DNA of 64,000 nucleotides from Atrichornis clamosus. Its lineage: Eukaryota; Chordata; Aves; Passeriformes; Menuridae. The notes below the pieces were generated by a model. It was not told the DNA's origin. It saw only the letters and a list, made by a program, of their open reading frames with translations, and did not search any database. The position numbers were made by a program, and so were the translations under genes. Shown piece by piece: positions 1 through 14,160 of the stretch. The stretch is from NCBI GenBank assembly GCA_013400975.1, contig WBMZ01008646.1:98925-162924 (forward strand), in the 5' to 3' direction. Positions within the stretch are counted from its first letter, which is position 1. Every line of letters starts with the position of its first letter.

Positions 1-1393
1 TCCAGCTAGCAGAAGCACACAACTGGAAAATTGTAGGTCCATCTCAAACCAGGTGTGATTTATAAAGCATCTCATCTCAAGAAGAGCTCTGATTCAGGTT
101 TCCAGAACTGGATGATCACTTTGATTCCTTATAGGTGAAGGAGGATGAGCTGGGTTGTGTACCCCTTCAACATGGCCCTGCTGTGCTTAGTGACCAGCAC
201 ATTTGACACTAAATGGGTGCAGCCAGGGTCTTTATGGGGTATCTAGTTTCAGCTCATAGCTGGAGTGATGGAGGGACCTGTGTGATCCTTCCTGGCTCCT
301 CTCCAGCAAGTTCTGAAACTAGAGGAAGAGGTGTGCTGCCTAAGGACACTGGCTTACATGGACAGTACCCTCCTGGAGGGTGAATCTGTGAATACTAATG
401 AATTCATTAGACCTCCTAAAGCATCTCTGTTTCAGTAGTGTTTGCCTCAGCAGCAGTCAAGATGGTTAAAAGGCAATTGCAGCCACTGAAATACGTAGCA
501 AAACTATTATCAGAAGATGTCATTTTTCGTAAATGTCAGTATGTAGATTTTTAATGGAGATATGGTGACAGGTAGTGAATAATTTAACATAAATTTACAT
601 AATATAGTGCAGCTGTTAATTTATGGCCATATTAGACTACAAGGTTATGTATCTAATGGCTTTTGGTCTCCTCTTTTTTTTCTTTTTTTAAAGTTAAAAC
701 TTTCCCTAAATTGTCCCACTTTACTCATAATTCATGAGACACCTGTCTTCCCTCCCTCATGCCATACAGAAGGCTGTGCATGTCATACCCTTTTTGTAGC
801 CATGTGATTCGCAGCAAACTCATTCCCATTTCCAACCTCGATCTTTTCAATGCAGTGTATCCCTGTTTTTATTCAAAGCAGGCCTGTGAGGGTCAAGAAG
901 TGCTGTTGCTACTGGTTGACTTGTATTCCTCAAGGCTGAGCTCTTGGACAGAGCTAGAGACACGCATTGCTTGCCCTTGTTTGAAGAGCTGGAGGTGTGC
1001 AGCTGCAGCTAACTGCTCCGTAGTTCAAGGTCTCCACCTGCCTTCCCTTTCCAGGATAGTCAGAGGAGCTGGCTTCCACTCAAGGATTGGCATCTGCAAT
1101 TGAGGATAGATTTTTCCCAAGCATTTGCCTGGTGGCTTTCCATGGTGCAAATATTTGCCTAAATTTTAGAGAGGTGTCCGTGCAGGATGCTGGTATAGAG
1201 ATGAGGCTTTGTATTGGGTTTGAAAGGCAAGTTTTTGGTACTGGGGAGGGACTACAGGGGTGGCTTCTGTGAGAAGCTGCTGGAAGCTACCCCATGGACA
1301 ACAGAGCTGATGTCAGCTAGCTCTGAGATGAATCCACTGCTGGCCTAGGCTGAATCCATCAGTGATGATGGTAATGCCTTGGGGATAACATAA
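1..1393. other. No gene seen
   Basis: Open frames are short and have no recognisable protein similarity. The stretch is consistent with TBXAS1 intron. Confidence 0.5.
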
Positions 1394-2411
1394 TTAAGAA
1401 GAGGGGGGGAAAGAACCTGTGCAATAGAAGCAGCAGTCAGACAAAAGGAGTGAGAATAAGGAGAGAGACAACTCTGCAGACACCCAGGTCAGTGAAGAAC
1501 GAGAGGGAGGAGATGCTCCAGGCACGAGAGCAGAGACTGCCCTGCAGCCTGTGGTGAGGATCATGGTGAGGCAGCTGTGCCCCTGCAGCCTGTGCAAGTC
1601 CGTGGGAGAGCAGAGACCCACCTGCAGCCTGTGCAAGTCCGTGGGAGAGCAGAGACTCACCTGCAGCCTGTGGAAGTCTGTGGAGAGCAGAGACCCACCT
1701 GCAGCCTGTGGAAGGCCCCATGCCAGAGCAGGTAGATGTGCCCGAAGGAGGCTCTGAGCTGGAGCAAGCTCCTGGCAGTCCTGTGGATCTGTGGAGAGAG
1801 AAGCCCACTCTGGAGCAGGTTTGCTGGCAGGACTGGTGACCCCAGGGAGGACTCACACTGGAACAATCTGTTCCTGAAGGACTGCACCCAGTGGAAGGAC
1901 CCCACGTTGCAGCAGTTTGTGAAGAACTGCAGCCGGTAGGAAGGACTCACGTTGGAGAAGTTCATGGAGAATTATCTCCTGTGGGAGAGACCCCATGCTG
2001 GAGCAGGGGAAGAGTGTGAGGAGTCCTCCCCCTGAGCAGGCAGAAGCAGCAGAAACAACGTGTGATGAACCGACTGAAACTCCCCTGTCACCCTGCACTG
2101 CTGGGAAGGAGGTGGAAGTAGGGAGCTCTTGGGTATTGAGCCCAGGAAGAAGGGAGGGATGGGGGGAAGGTATTTTTAAGATTTCGTTTTACTTCTCATT
2201 ATCTCACTCTGATTTGATTAATATTAAATTCAATTAATTTTCCCAGGTTGGCTCTGCTTTGCCTATGATGGTAATTGCTGAGTGATTCCCCTGTCCTTAT
2301 GTTGACCCACGAGTCTTTCATTATATTTTCCCCACCCTGTCTAGCGGAAGAGGGGAATGATAGAGAAGCTTTGGGTGTACACCTGGCATCCAGATCGGGT
2401 CAAGCCACCAG
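1394..2411 (+). mobile_element. LTR-derived retroelement block, plus orientation
   Basis: The right half strongly resembles the 3' end of a bird LTR family: AAGATTTCGTTTTACTTCTC, then CTCTGATTTGATTAATATTAAA, CTTATGTTGACCCACGAGTC and GGCATCCAGATCGGGTCAAG. An ATTAAA is at 2223-2228. The left half has the repeated CCTGCAGCCTGTGGAAG-type units that accompany this family. The identification is from recall; the 5' boundary is approximate and no retroviral protein frame is intact. Confidence 0.6.
1582..1715 (+). repeat. 39-bp tandem repeat, about 3.5 copies
   Basis: Units begin CCTGCAGCCTGTG at 1582, 1621, 1660 and 1698. The first two are 39 bp and differ at about one base; the third is 38 bp; the fourth is partial. 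The array sits inside the LTR-derived block and is GC-rich. Confidence 0.85.
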
Positions 2412-5400
2412 AGGTTTGAATCTAGAGGGGCTTGTCAGGGCAGCAGTGGTGGCAGAGCCTCTGGGAGCACTTGATCTCTGGATCAAGTGTTTATGGACCA
2501 TGCTGCTGCTTCCAGGCTGACCTGAAGCTCAGTCCTGCTGCCGTTTTACCCAGGTGATGTCCAGCTTGTGTGTGCCTAACTGTACTTGGTGCCTCTGAAA
2601 GTTTTCCCCAGTTAGGCACGTGAATGAGACTCAAGCTTTCAGGAGAGCTGTGTGCATCTGGCACACAGCAATACCAGTAGCATACCAGTATGCCCAGCTG
2701 TTTGAATCTCAGACCTCTGTCTGCCCCTTGCGTGACATCCAGGTGGGGGGTGAGCTCTCTTTGAAAACCTACTGCAGAAATCAAACCCTCTGAACATCCA
2801 GGGCAAACATCCATCATAGTAAAAATGTGCAACTCTGTAGTGAGCAATTAGGATTAGAAGTCAGTGCTCCTAAGTCAGGAGTCAGACCTCCTAGAGCAGA
2901 GGTCCTTCTTGCAAGGCAAGTAAGTTTCCTTCCAGTTTGTTGTGAATATTGCTTGAAATATTTATAAAAGGTCCAGCTATAGCTTTCCTCCCCTCCACAC
3001 ACCTACAGATGGACATGAGAAGGCAGGACTCATATCCAGTGGATAGGTTTGGCACCAATGTGGATTGGAATAAGGTTAAACTGTGTGCAGTTTTACACAT
3101 AAACTTTTGTAAAAGGTAATTGGGGCAAAGGGTGAATATTTGTCCTTTTGTCCAGGGTAATGGAGGGAGGGTTTTTCCTTTGTTTTCTGCAGAGAATAAT
3201 AATAATCAGGAGTTTTTTTCAGATGTTGTACAGTGTTTACAGTTTCACAGTCCCTCTAGGGCAGTGGCATACACTACAGCCTTTCTTATTTGCAGGCCTG
3301 TGTAATCCTGGAGGTGGGCAAAAAGAGTCATTGTTCCATTTCACCCTTGTTCCTGCCTTGTCATCATTGTGTCCCACTGAAGGCTTTTGAGAATTAGAAA
3401 CTCCTGTGCCAGTGACCTCAAGGACTGTGTAAGTTCTGCATGGAGTCACAAAAGAAGCCATCTCCTCTGCCAAAGCAGGTAAAGCTCTAAGAGCAGTGTG
3501 ACCACTGTCTGGTTTTCTGTACAGCACCATGGGAAGCAGTTGGTGTTTTAAAGAGCAAGTATGAAAAGTATAGTTGTGCCCGACTGTGTTAGAGTGGAGG
3601 GATGAGCAAAAGAAGCATTTTGTTACATACAACAGGGTAGTTCATGTTCCCCAGAATGAAATATTGTTCCTTTAGCTTCAAACTTTCCAGTAGACACTGA
3701 CTTCTCATCTCTCCTCTTCCAACCAAGAAGCAAGGTGCCTCATTTTGCCAAGGTGGTTCTCCATATGCTTTCTTTCCTTATGAAACATGAAGCATCATGT
3801 GCTCTATTACCCCTCTGAGTCTGAACTATTGCACCCATGGCTGTAGCCCAGGCTCAGTGTAGAGGTAAATTGTGCCATGGAGCTCTGTAGACTTCCTCTT
3901 GGAGCTCACCATGGAGTAGTGATGGCAAGGGAACGTCCATTGGCCTCCCTAGGGAAGGGTCTCAAGTAAATACTCAGTATGCTCCTAATTGCTCCATCTT
4001 GCTGTCCCAGCTCTGGTTTAAGCTTCTCATGGTAGCCAGATAGCAGAGAGAGCTGTGGTTAGACAAGCTATCCCTGCCCCCCATGCCTATTGTGTGTCCA
4101 AAGCTCCCACTTCAATAATGTATTAGCTTGATTCATAGAAAAGCAGTGGACCAAATGCCTACCTCTCTTCTCATGTTTCTACAGGGCTTCCAGGAATGAA
4201 AAGAATTAGCACACAGACAGCCGATTTCCCTAGGACACCACAGAGCTGTATTTAGTGTGGCCTTAAACCTAGACTGGATTCCCACTGGACACCATACAAA
4301 TGTTTAATAATTAATACCTCTTTTTAAAAATCAAAGGGGGTGAAAAGAGCTTGATCTATCCCAGCAGTTCTTAACTGAGGGATGGTAATAGATTGAAGAA
4401 GCCTAAATTCTTCCTACCCTCTAATATGTCTTGTCAGGAACGGTAAACAAGCCCCACATTTTTGGTACAGTGTTGCTCAGCGTTCCCGGAGCACTAATGG
4501 GAATATTAAGTATAAGGCATCTATGAGTCACTGTGGTTCTCATTCAAGTCAAAAGCATAAATAGCACTTCTCATATATCCATGCTGTGTCAGTCAAAGAT
4601 ACTGCATTTCCTTTCCCCTCTGCCTCTAATAAACATCCGCCGACCTTAAGCTGCTATATACAGGAAACAGCCTGTTGGTTATTGTGTAAAACTGATAAGG
4701 TCCCCTGGGATGCTTTATCTGTCTCTGTCGTGCGTATAAATTTAGCTTCAGTCATTGTAGGTTTTGTTCTTTTACCCTTTTTCCTCTCCTCCTTTTTTAA
4801 TGCCTGCTAAGTAAACATGGCATTGTGGATAAGGGGATAAAGTAATTATCTAGCATAATAAGATCAACACCCAGAGATTCCATCAATACACTTTGCCTTT
4901 CAGTTCTTTTGCCTGCATTTTTCTTACAAATAATGGGTTTCTCTGTTTTGAAATGTATACCTGTTATTTGTTACAGTACTCTACCCACACCCCCATTTCA
5001 TGCAATTGTAAACTGCAGCAGACCAGAGTGCCTGTCACTATGATTTTGCTCAGAGACATGATGGTATTTACAACAATACTCTATTTTGTCTCCACTTACG
5101 GCAGGTTATGGAGGTTTCTTGCTCAGCACAGTGCTGTGAGATGGTAGCCAGAATTACCTTTTAATGTAATGCTCTTAGGAGGTTGAGTTCTTGAAGATGT
5201 AGAGCCATTAACACTTTTAATGCTTCCAGCGCTGGTTAAGGGTTTGGTGTTGAGAGGGTGGAACTAGGGTTTGGGTTTGTTGTTTTTTATTTAAGAGACT
5301 CCTGTCTTTCGTTCTTAATTATTGATACACAAGCCAAAAATATGACCAGTGGTGTCTGAAAGGCAGCTCCAGCTTCTGGGTGTGTTGTGTGTGGTACAAT

Positions 5401-6597
5401 GCTGTTTCTTACTTTTGCCTGCAGTGTGCTCCATGCTGAAAGCATGTTGGAGAGCTGAAGGATGTGTCTGGATGCAGTAATCCTTTCTTACTCTGCAGTC
5501 TGTCGGGGGCTGTTTGAATTGAGTTGTCCTGAGGTGACTCAAGCTCTTTTTAAGATTCACTTACAGCCTTCTGTTATCACTCATCTTCCATTCAGGGGCT
5601 GGTGAGCCTGATGCCCTGGAGTATGTCTTTTGTGTAATTCCTTCTTATGCAGCTCTGAGGTAAGCACATCAGGGTGCATTTTATGCTCAGCTTGTAAAAG
5701 TATGACTATTTTGGCAGGGTGCTGGACAGAGAGGATTCAGGCCAGACATTTTACCAACTACTTCTTAAAAGTTGAAGTGGTAGCTGAGTAGGCAAACAGG
5801 CATTCATGCCTTGAAAAATCCTCTGCAATGTTCTGGTCTAGTTCTCACTAGTTACATGCCCCATGTGTGTGGTAGAGTGGGTGCAGCATAGCCAAGAGAA
5901 AGGATTTTTTTAGGTTTTGGTTAGCTAAGTAACCATGGTCCAGGCAACAGGACAACTTAATGATCTGAGCACTACTCTAGTTACTCAGGTGAATTTCAGC
6001 TCTCACTGACCTTTCTGCTTCTGGTGTGGTCTCCATTATTCTTAGCTGGCTCAAAGCTGGCTCTGCAGGTACATCAACATTAGTGGCCTTAGCTGCAGTA
6101 TAAACTTACTCTAAGAAGCTTGGTGTGGTTTTCAGAACAAAGGAGATGGGATCAAAATTTGTAAGCTAAAAAATCCCCAAACCTTCCTTTTGGCACATTT
6201 CCTTGTTTCAGCTTCCCTAGGGCAAAAGCTACACCTCCTTTAATATTGAGAGACTTGGGAAATCTAACTGAAAGCAGGATCTTCAGGAAAAGCCCAGATA
6301 ATGTCTTCGCCACACTAATGCTTCACAAATTCCCTCAGCCCAAGGTAGTACTTGCTTGCCAGGCAGTTGTTGGAGATCTTCCATTACGTTTGGATGATGA
6401 ATTTGTCCAAGCCAGCCAGGGGTGAGGATCTTGCCCTGCTTTCTTCAAAGATGATTTTGTCATGAGTGGTACATAAAAATGCATTAGCACTTTTTGTCAG
6501 TAGTGAACTTCCTTGTTCATTAGGTTAACATTGGCTGCTGTCACTAGTAAGTACATTTTAATGAGGAAGAGAGCATTCTGAAATTGTGGAAACCTGG

Positions 6598-6700
6598 CAC
6601 TCTTGGGTCTAATTCAGAGCTCATTGAAGTCAGTGAACAGACTCCCACTGAATTCAGGTCCCATTCAGAGCTAGGGCAATTTACTCTGGTTGAGGACCTG
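6598..6700. repeat. Ancient amniote repeat remnant (possible)
   Basis: CTCATTGAAGTCAGTGAACA and GACTCCCACTGAATTCAGG form a loose inverted pair like the CATTGAAGTCAATGG-type repeats common in reptiles. It is weak. Confidence 0.3.
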
Positions 6701-9700
6701 CCCCTGGTTTCCCCATGTGGCTACTCAAGTGTAAAGTGCAGCTGCTGCTGGCAAGTTTTTTTCTTCCATTTAGAGTTCTGAATCCATTTGGCATTATTTT
6801 TAAGGCAACAACACAGCCATTGAAGTTTTGTTCTACCTCCCCAAATTAAATAATTCTCTTACATCATTTACTTCCACTTGCTGGTTTGCTTTCATTTGAC
6901 CTGCTAACTGTGTCACATAGCATTAGCTCTGTAAATGCTGTCACAGACTTGGTGTGAAGGTTTGTGCCAGGTCAGTTGTAATTCCCCGCTTTTCTCTGGC
7001 ATGCCAGAAGAAGCAGAGAAATGTATATCATGGGTGTGAGCCCAAGTAAAATGAACTTTGATAATTTAAAGAGTTCTGTGCTGGTAAAATAAATGAACAG
7101 GTTCTTGGCTACTGTCATATTTTAAATCTGCTCTTTCACTTGTGACTCCCTTGAACTTGCTTTGTATCCCTGTTTCTGATGTTTCTGATTTTAAAAACCC
7201 CTATATTTCTATAAAACAAGTAAAACAGTCTGTCACAGTAAATAGTTCTGTGTACAAATTCCACTTGTTGCTTTGTGGAAGAATTACGGATGTGTTTTTA
7301 AAAGCTCCTGCTTCATTATTTCCTTCTCTTCTTAAATAACAATTGTACTTATTTTCATACAAGCCTTCTTTTCCTGCACAGTACATTTTAATAATTTACA
7401 CATCCCTGCTGCATGGGAACCAGAGAGCAAAGCAGACTTCCTCAGGGAATGTCGCTGCAATCCTTATTCCTGTGATTATTGCTAAGGTACCACTGAGAAT
7501 TTCCACCCTAGATCTAGATTTTACTGGAGCATGTGATGTTCAAAAAACTTAATAGGACATAGATTCATAAAAGCTTACAGTGTGTACTTAAACTGACAAA
7601 ACAATGTGGACCATTGCTCTTCAGCAAAACAACACTGAACTGATTAGGACCCTGAATAAGTACTCAGGTTTCTAGTATATTTTCTGTGGTATTAGAGCTT
7701 GGATTTTTCCTGAGGTCACCATCCAAGCTTCTGACTGGTCATGTAGTTCCCTAGATCCAAGTGAGCTGAGTGCAGGACAGCAGCTGCTCATCAACCAACC
7801 CTTTCCCTGCACCACAGTTTACATTCCCTTCAAATCTGCAAGGCTGCACAGCTGGTCCCCACACATGCCTCAGTCAAAATGATCCTATTTAACATGAAGA
7901 AATTTTAATTTAGTGTAAGATTTCATGACAAAGCAGCAGAGATTTTGGACTGAGGGAGCGGAGAGCAGATTTGCTGCCAGGTTCTGAGGGGCTGGTAGCT
8001 TGCACTTGAGGGCAGTGATGGGCGATGGAAGCAGTAAGTCCATCCAGCTCAGACACACACAAAATGCACAGGGTACCTCTGACCCCGCCCAGCACTGACC
8101 TGCCCAATATTCTATCCCAAGGCAGCAATGTCTCCCAGAGCTGCTTCCCGTGGCTGCCGTGGTGCAGCCGTGGGAGCCTGGGCTGCTGAAATGAGGCCAC
8201 TGCCCATTCTGAGTAGATTCAGGAAGTTAAAGAAATGGCATGAGGGAAAAATGCAATCTTAGATTTTTACACCCCTTTCTTAAGAACCCAGGAAGGCCAT
8301 GTGGCTCATCATTGCACATGCCTTCATGAGGAAGCAGACACTTGGAATCTCATTTAAAGGGATCCACAAAGCTCCTTCTCCACACAGCATATTTTGGATC
8401 ATAGAACATGTCCCAGGCCTTCATAAACAACTAGAAACCTCTCTTAAAATATCACTAACTGCAATTATAATGTATCACAGGAAGAAAGAAAAAGAGATCA
8501 AGATCTCAAGTCCTGGCAGTAGCAGGGCATTTGTTAAATAAAATTCATCTTTAATGATCAAAGCTCTTATTAGTACATTGGTGAGTACAGATATCTTTTT
8601 AATGGTTTTCATTTTCACATTAACCTTTTACTAGTGAGCGAAATCTTTCTAAACTAGAGAAAGAAATTATATATTCACATCTTACCAAGTCAGTGGAAGT
8701 CATAAAAACGGGGACCTTTTCCAAGTGCTAATTTTTCTGAAAATTTAATTTCTCAGGATGCTCCCAGTAGGCAATGGTTGAATCTGCCATCACACAACCC
8801 AGAGTCACTTCCCCAAAGCCATCAGTTTATGCAAGGTTTCCCTTGGATTCCCATCGACAGCTGCTGCAAAGGATTCTTGCTTAATTCTCCAGGCTCATGT
8901 GTTTTTTGGTTGCTCTTTTACTACAGCCTTGACCTCCAAGGTCTTCAGATAGGAGACGTGCACATCACAGTTGGGATAAGTTTTCCTTAAGGATATTGTA
9001 TTGTGGCTCTTTTAGATGAGTGGATTGAACTTAATTTAGGGGGAGCAGGAGTAGAATGAAAGGGAAGTTTCAGTTTCCTAAGGGAATATGAAGTGAACTG
9101 TATAATCTTAATGGTTTGTTTTAACTCTTGCCACAATCTCTGGCTTTCTCTAAAGAAAGTCCTTTGTGTGCTGGCAGTGACTGCAGAGTGGTTTATGGCT
9201 TCCCGTGCTTTAGCTCTGCATCGTAAGAGCAGTGGTACACATAGGCAGTGCTGTAGGCAAAACCTTTTATGTTGTGGTGGGGACTGTTTTCTCCTTTAAA
9301 AATGTCAGGCTTAATACAGTGATGCAAAGGAGCAGGGCCTCCATTAACCCTCCCCAACAAGGAATGATCCCAAGATCCTACTAGTTCTTTATTAGAGCAG
9401 TGGGGTTTCCCCATAAGGCATCATTTGTTATATTGCTTCCACCTTGTAAATTACTTTTTTTTTTAATTTAAATTATGCTCTGGGGAGGAGAGGGGAGGGA
9501 AGGGACAAGGTATGCCTCTGGATTAGTATTTAGGGGATAGGGGGAAGAAAGGAGCATAGTGAAATACTTCTCATCCAAATGTAGGGAATAGAGCAGGCTC
9601 AATAAGGAGAACATGTCCTGCAGAGACATGCAGAACAAAAGAATTTTAGGAGAGGTTTTGAACCAACTGCAGCAGGATTATTTTTTTGGCCAGGTTAAGT

Positions 9701-12123
9701 GTTTTTTAGAGACCTATGGTGCTCACATCTTTATTTTCCTTCTAGTTGATCCTTTTTTACATTCTTGGGAGGGATCCCATCACACCTTTCATTCATGAAT
9801 ACAGACAGAAAACCAGTGATGCTTCGTGCTAAATGAATGAGCTGCTTTGTTGTCAGTGGTGAAATCTGTGTGGTGATGAATCTGGCATTCCTCCTCCCCT
9901 CTTACAAAAACACGCTGATGTCCTCAGGTTGGTCGAGGACTACTAAGACTGAGGACACTGATTATTATCAAGCCACAATGAAGGAATGAATGTCTTAAAA
10001 AATTAGTGCTTGTAGCATCTGTAAGCCTGAAAACATTTCTGAACATCTTCTTTAGCCAATATCAGAGTCTCTTCATACTTCCTTTTGCAAGCAGAAGTGA
10101 AAGCAACAGAGATAAAACCCAGCCAGTGTTTTAGCAACATCTGTCTTCATAAGATGTTGATGTGTATAAACGTGGTCACTGCCTTTTTCCCTTCCTGGAT
10201 ACCATTAACGTAGATGTGGTACTGAGATGTAATGTCATAGAAATCAATCCTTATGCATCCATAGTTGATCGATTAGATGACAACTGTTAACTATTTATCT
10301 GGTATTTTTCAATTGATCCCACGATTTCAGCATCCAAGTTCCTTACAAAGTGTAAATAATCTCAGTGACCTCTACAAATACCCAATTAAACTGATTTTTT
10401 TTTCTATATCTGTCACTGGTTTCAAAGGAGCTTTGCGAGTTTGTGCCAGTTGAAACCCTGTCCCAAAGCCTCAGGTGGCTCACAATGGAGAGGGACGTGT
10501 AGCCCAGAGGCAGAGGAGTACCATCACTGTTGAGGTAGGCTTTGATTTTAATGTATTAGGAAGGTTTCTGAGATCTTCTAACTACTTTAAAAAATCATAA
10601 TGTTGAAATCATTAAGGTTAACAGCTGCATATTCTTTATTTCTTCATTGTTATTGAAAATAATGAATACCGGATCTTTAAAATCCTGTTAAGGCAGGTAA
10701 ATTGTAATTAGTCATGAGCCATTCATCAATAACTAATTATTCAATTACATTAAAGATAATCTTGTTTTCAGTGTGTATCAATCATTAAATGAACAATTAT
10801 TTATATCTAATTCCTAAGATCAACACTATTACTTCTGTAATTGCAAGTGTCATGAAATGGCAACAGTATAATAAAGCATACCTGTCCTATTACCTCCATA
10901 TGAAATCAGAACGTCATATTGACAGATGCTGTGGCATTGCAAATAAGTCACCTTTTGCAGCCACCTTTTTCCAATTGAAATAGCTGGGATTAAATGAGAA
11001 ATAAATACTGTCTGTATCCTAGTTAAGCCTGTTTGGAAAAGTCTAAAGAAGCAAACTAATAGTTAGCAGACTGATAATTACAGATGTATAAAAATAGATA
11101 CTCAGCTATTTATGCTGTCTGAAGTATTAATAACTTTATTTACCACTGGAATAAAGCTCAGCTGTGAGAGCCAACCCCATATGATATTTCCATGTGGTAG
11201 CAGAGGTGGCTCTAATATTTTTAGCTAGTGGAGATTTCACCAGCAAATTTTGTAGTAGATCTTGTACTTGTAAGCATGTACAAATAAAGTAGTGGAGGTT
11301 TGAGAGAGCATTATTGTGCAAAGCAAAAGCATACAGATCATTCATTATCCAAACAGTGTAAACAAGATGAGAATAGTTTGTTGTAATATGCTGGCAAACA
11401 GAAAACAAAAATTGCATTGTAAAGAACCTTGTGAGGTTTTGCAATGTGCCATGTTCACGCTCAGTCCATGTTGCCATATGTTGTCTTTATGAGCTTGGAA
11501 GTGGTCAGAGAAAACCCTGCTGCGGGCTGCTCTGCAGGTCCTGTGTCCTTCCCACAGCTGTGGTGCCAGGCTGGGTGCTACCACTGGCACTGTCCGCATT
11601 CAGGGGGAAAACGGGACTTACAAAAATTTTGTTGAAGGCTGTAAGGTTCTCATGGGATGTGAACCTCACCTTGCCAAAGATAAGAGCCCACTCTGTGGTG
11701 GGAGTAAGAAAAAGGATGAATTCCTGAAGGATTATCAGCATTTAATAATCTGGAGGCTCAGGGGTTCATTCAGGTGAGAGAAGCTTGCAGGCTGGGCAGG
11801 TCTGAACCCCCAGTTCCAGCTGTTTGGTGCCCACAGTATCAGCCCCAGCGGCACAGATGAAGAGGCCTCAAACGTCATCTGTTCAAAGGCTAGTGTCAGT
11901 GATCTTGTAATTCCTCTGTGAAATGGAAGTAGACATACCCATCAATGCCTGGGTTTGCTGCTTCAGCAAGGCAAGCTGTTTATATTATTGAAAGTTGGGT
12001 ATTTGAATTTTCAAGGGCAGTTTTTCCCAGTCTCATTCAACCTTTCTGCTGCAGCAGTTTTGGTCACTGAGCAGGGTCTGTGTCTGTTGTTAATAGCTGG
12101 ATAAGGTTGGGGGAGCAGAAGAG

Positions 12124-12165
12124 AGGGTTGCAGAGAAGGGAGGGAGGGTTGCAGAAAAGGGAGGA
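12124..12165 (+). repeat. Short tandem duplication, about 21 bp
   Basis: Two adjacent copies of AGGGTTGCAGAGAAGGGAGG-type sequence differ by one or two bases. Confidence 0.7.
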
Positions 12166-13461
12166 CTGACCCTTTTCCATCCACAATCCCCACCACCCCA
12201 GACTGCCCTGCTGTAAGCACAAATAGCCAGGTGCCATGCAGAGCAGCCCTGTGCTTTCCAAGAGCCATCCAGGACTGGTGTGCAGCCCACTCCCTGCTCT
12301 GCTCGAGGGCACCTGCAGGGCTTGGAGAGTTCAAACCCACCATTTGGGTTTGAACTATCAGAGCCAGCAGGCTCAGCAGCAAGGTAACCATGGACAAAAA
12401 CAGCTGTGAGGAAGTAGCTTTTTCTGTCCATCATGCTGCTTGTCCTCCAGATGAGATGAGATTCATCACACTGTTAACGAGGACTTAGGGCTTACTCTGG
12501 GCCGTGCTGCTGTAGTGGCAGGGGTTTGTTCTGGCCCTGGGTGCAGAGGGGGCACTTCCTCTGTGTTCAGCATTGGATATGTATCCACTCAGATCCTGGA
12601 ATTAAATCCACAGGTCTGCGATCTCTGTCCCTGAACTACTCAGAGCTAAGATCCCACAGGAAGAGCCCAGGTGGTTTGTGATGGAGAATGACTGCCTGGC
12701 AGAACTGCAGCTGTCCCTCCTCTGACCTAGGGACAGCCCCAGAGACCTCTGGCAGAAGGCCCACTGCACCCAGCCTGTCCTCCTGGCAGGAGGAAGGTGC
12801 CAGCAATGGCCTTGAGTGTGAGCCTGCATGCAGCTCTGGCTGTCAGCTCCTGGCAATCAGAGTTAATGATTGCTGAGACGTCCCTTAGCTCTCTTCTCTA
12901 TCTGATGCCACTTCGGTACTGTTGGTGTATCAAAGAACAACAAGGGCTTTGTTTTTAGATTGCTATAGCAGCATGTATTTTAACTCCTTAATCAACAGAA
13001 GCTGTAATAAGTTTGTCCTAGTAGCTGCACCCTGGTGGAATCTAAGTGATTGATCCCAAAGGAGAGAGGTGGCTGCCCAGCAGAGTGGCAAGTCAGAAAG
13101 CAGACCCACTATTTTATGGCTTAGTTGTAGGAAATACAAGTTGGAGTGGGTGACAGAGATAGCTGCATCTTCAGAGTCAGGAGAAGATGTGGGCCAGGCT
13201 TTTTGTGCATGACTGCCACTCTTACCCTGTGCCAGCTGGCAGTCAGATCATTTGCAGAAACATATGTTTGACCAGCCCTCCTGCCAGGGGAAGGTGGTAT
13301 CTTGGGCTGGTTTAAGGAGAACAAATCAGTAAAGAGCACAGTGAGCAATACAATAATTTCCTTTGTCAGTATGAGGTTTTTTCCGTAAGCTCTAAGCTGA
13401 AAATATTGTTCCCTTTTGATTCAACTTTGGTGTGCCCTCAGACCTGACCATGGCATCCATG

Positions 13462-13651
13462 ATCATAGAATCACAGAACAGTTTAGGTTGGGAAAGATCT
13501 ATAAGACCATCGAGTCCAACCATAACCCTAACACTGCTAAGTCCACCACTAAACCACGTCCCTGAGCACCACACCTTTTAAATACCTCCAGGAATGGTGA
13601 CTCCACCACTTCCATGGGCAGCCTGTTGCAATGCTTGGTTTTCTCAGAAGG
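13462..13651 (-). mobile_element. CR1 LINE 3' fragment
   Basis: The plus strand starts ATCATAGAATCACAGAACAG and continues GGTTGGGAAAGATCTATAAG and CCAGGAATGGTGACTCCACC, the reverse complement of the avian CR1 3' UTR end. It is 5'-truncated, as CR1 copies usually are. Confidence 0.88.
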
Positions 13652-13979
13652 ACCATAGGAAGCATGCTGAGAGTCATGGTGTTCCTCCACCTCTGAGCAG
13701 ACAGGGAAAGGGAAGTGGTAGTTGGCTAATGTTACTTGAACTCCTTGCTGCTTTCTTGACTTCTGACTTGCCTGAAGACCACAGACTGGTCATGTGGTAA
13801 ATGGAGCATGCTTATATTTATCTTAATGGGTGTTTGAGATTCTCAAATAAAGGGCATTAGGGAAGAGAACATATTATTATAATTTTATTATATCTCCTAC
13901 TTTTTCATGACAGTATGGAAAGTTCGTAGCAGTATTTCTGCATCAGCCAGCACAAATAGTATTTAGTGGTGGTATTTTC

Positions 13980-14160
13980 AGTCCCGGGTGCCTAAAATTA
14001 GTCCCCTAACTCTATATTTATCCTCCTAAGTAGGTGCTCAAGTTTGTTAAAGGGATCAATCACCGGCAGTCTCCACCAATGTGAATGAGAGCTTTACGTG
14101 TTCAGTGCCCTTTAACACCAAAAAATGTATTTATGAGGTCTGTCCCGATCTCATTCAAAG
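13980..14160. repeat. Ancient amniote repeat remnant (possible)
   Basis: GGTGCCTAAAATTAGTCCCC, CTATATTTATCCTCCTAAGT and AATGTGAATGAGAGCTTTAC resemble old interspersed repeats seen in turtles, crocodilians and birds. The family is not named; the match is from recall. Confidence 0.35.

Larger units (their letters stand above)
2412..13461. other. Presumed TBXAS1 intron, no exon recognised
   Basis: No open frame resembles a cytochrome P450 or any other family. Contents noted are one weak old repeat near 6600 and an AT-rich TAAT-dense segment at about 10600-10800. No RNA gene was recognised. Confidence 0.45.
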
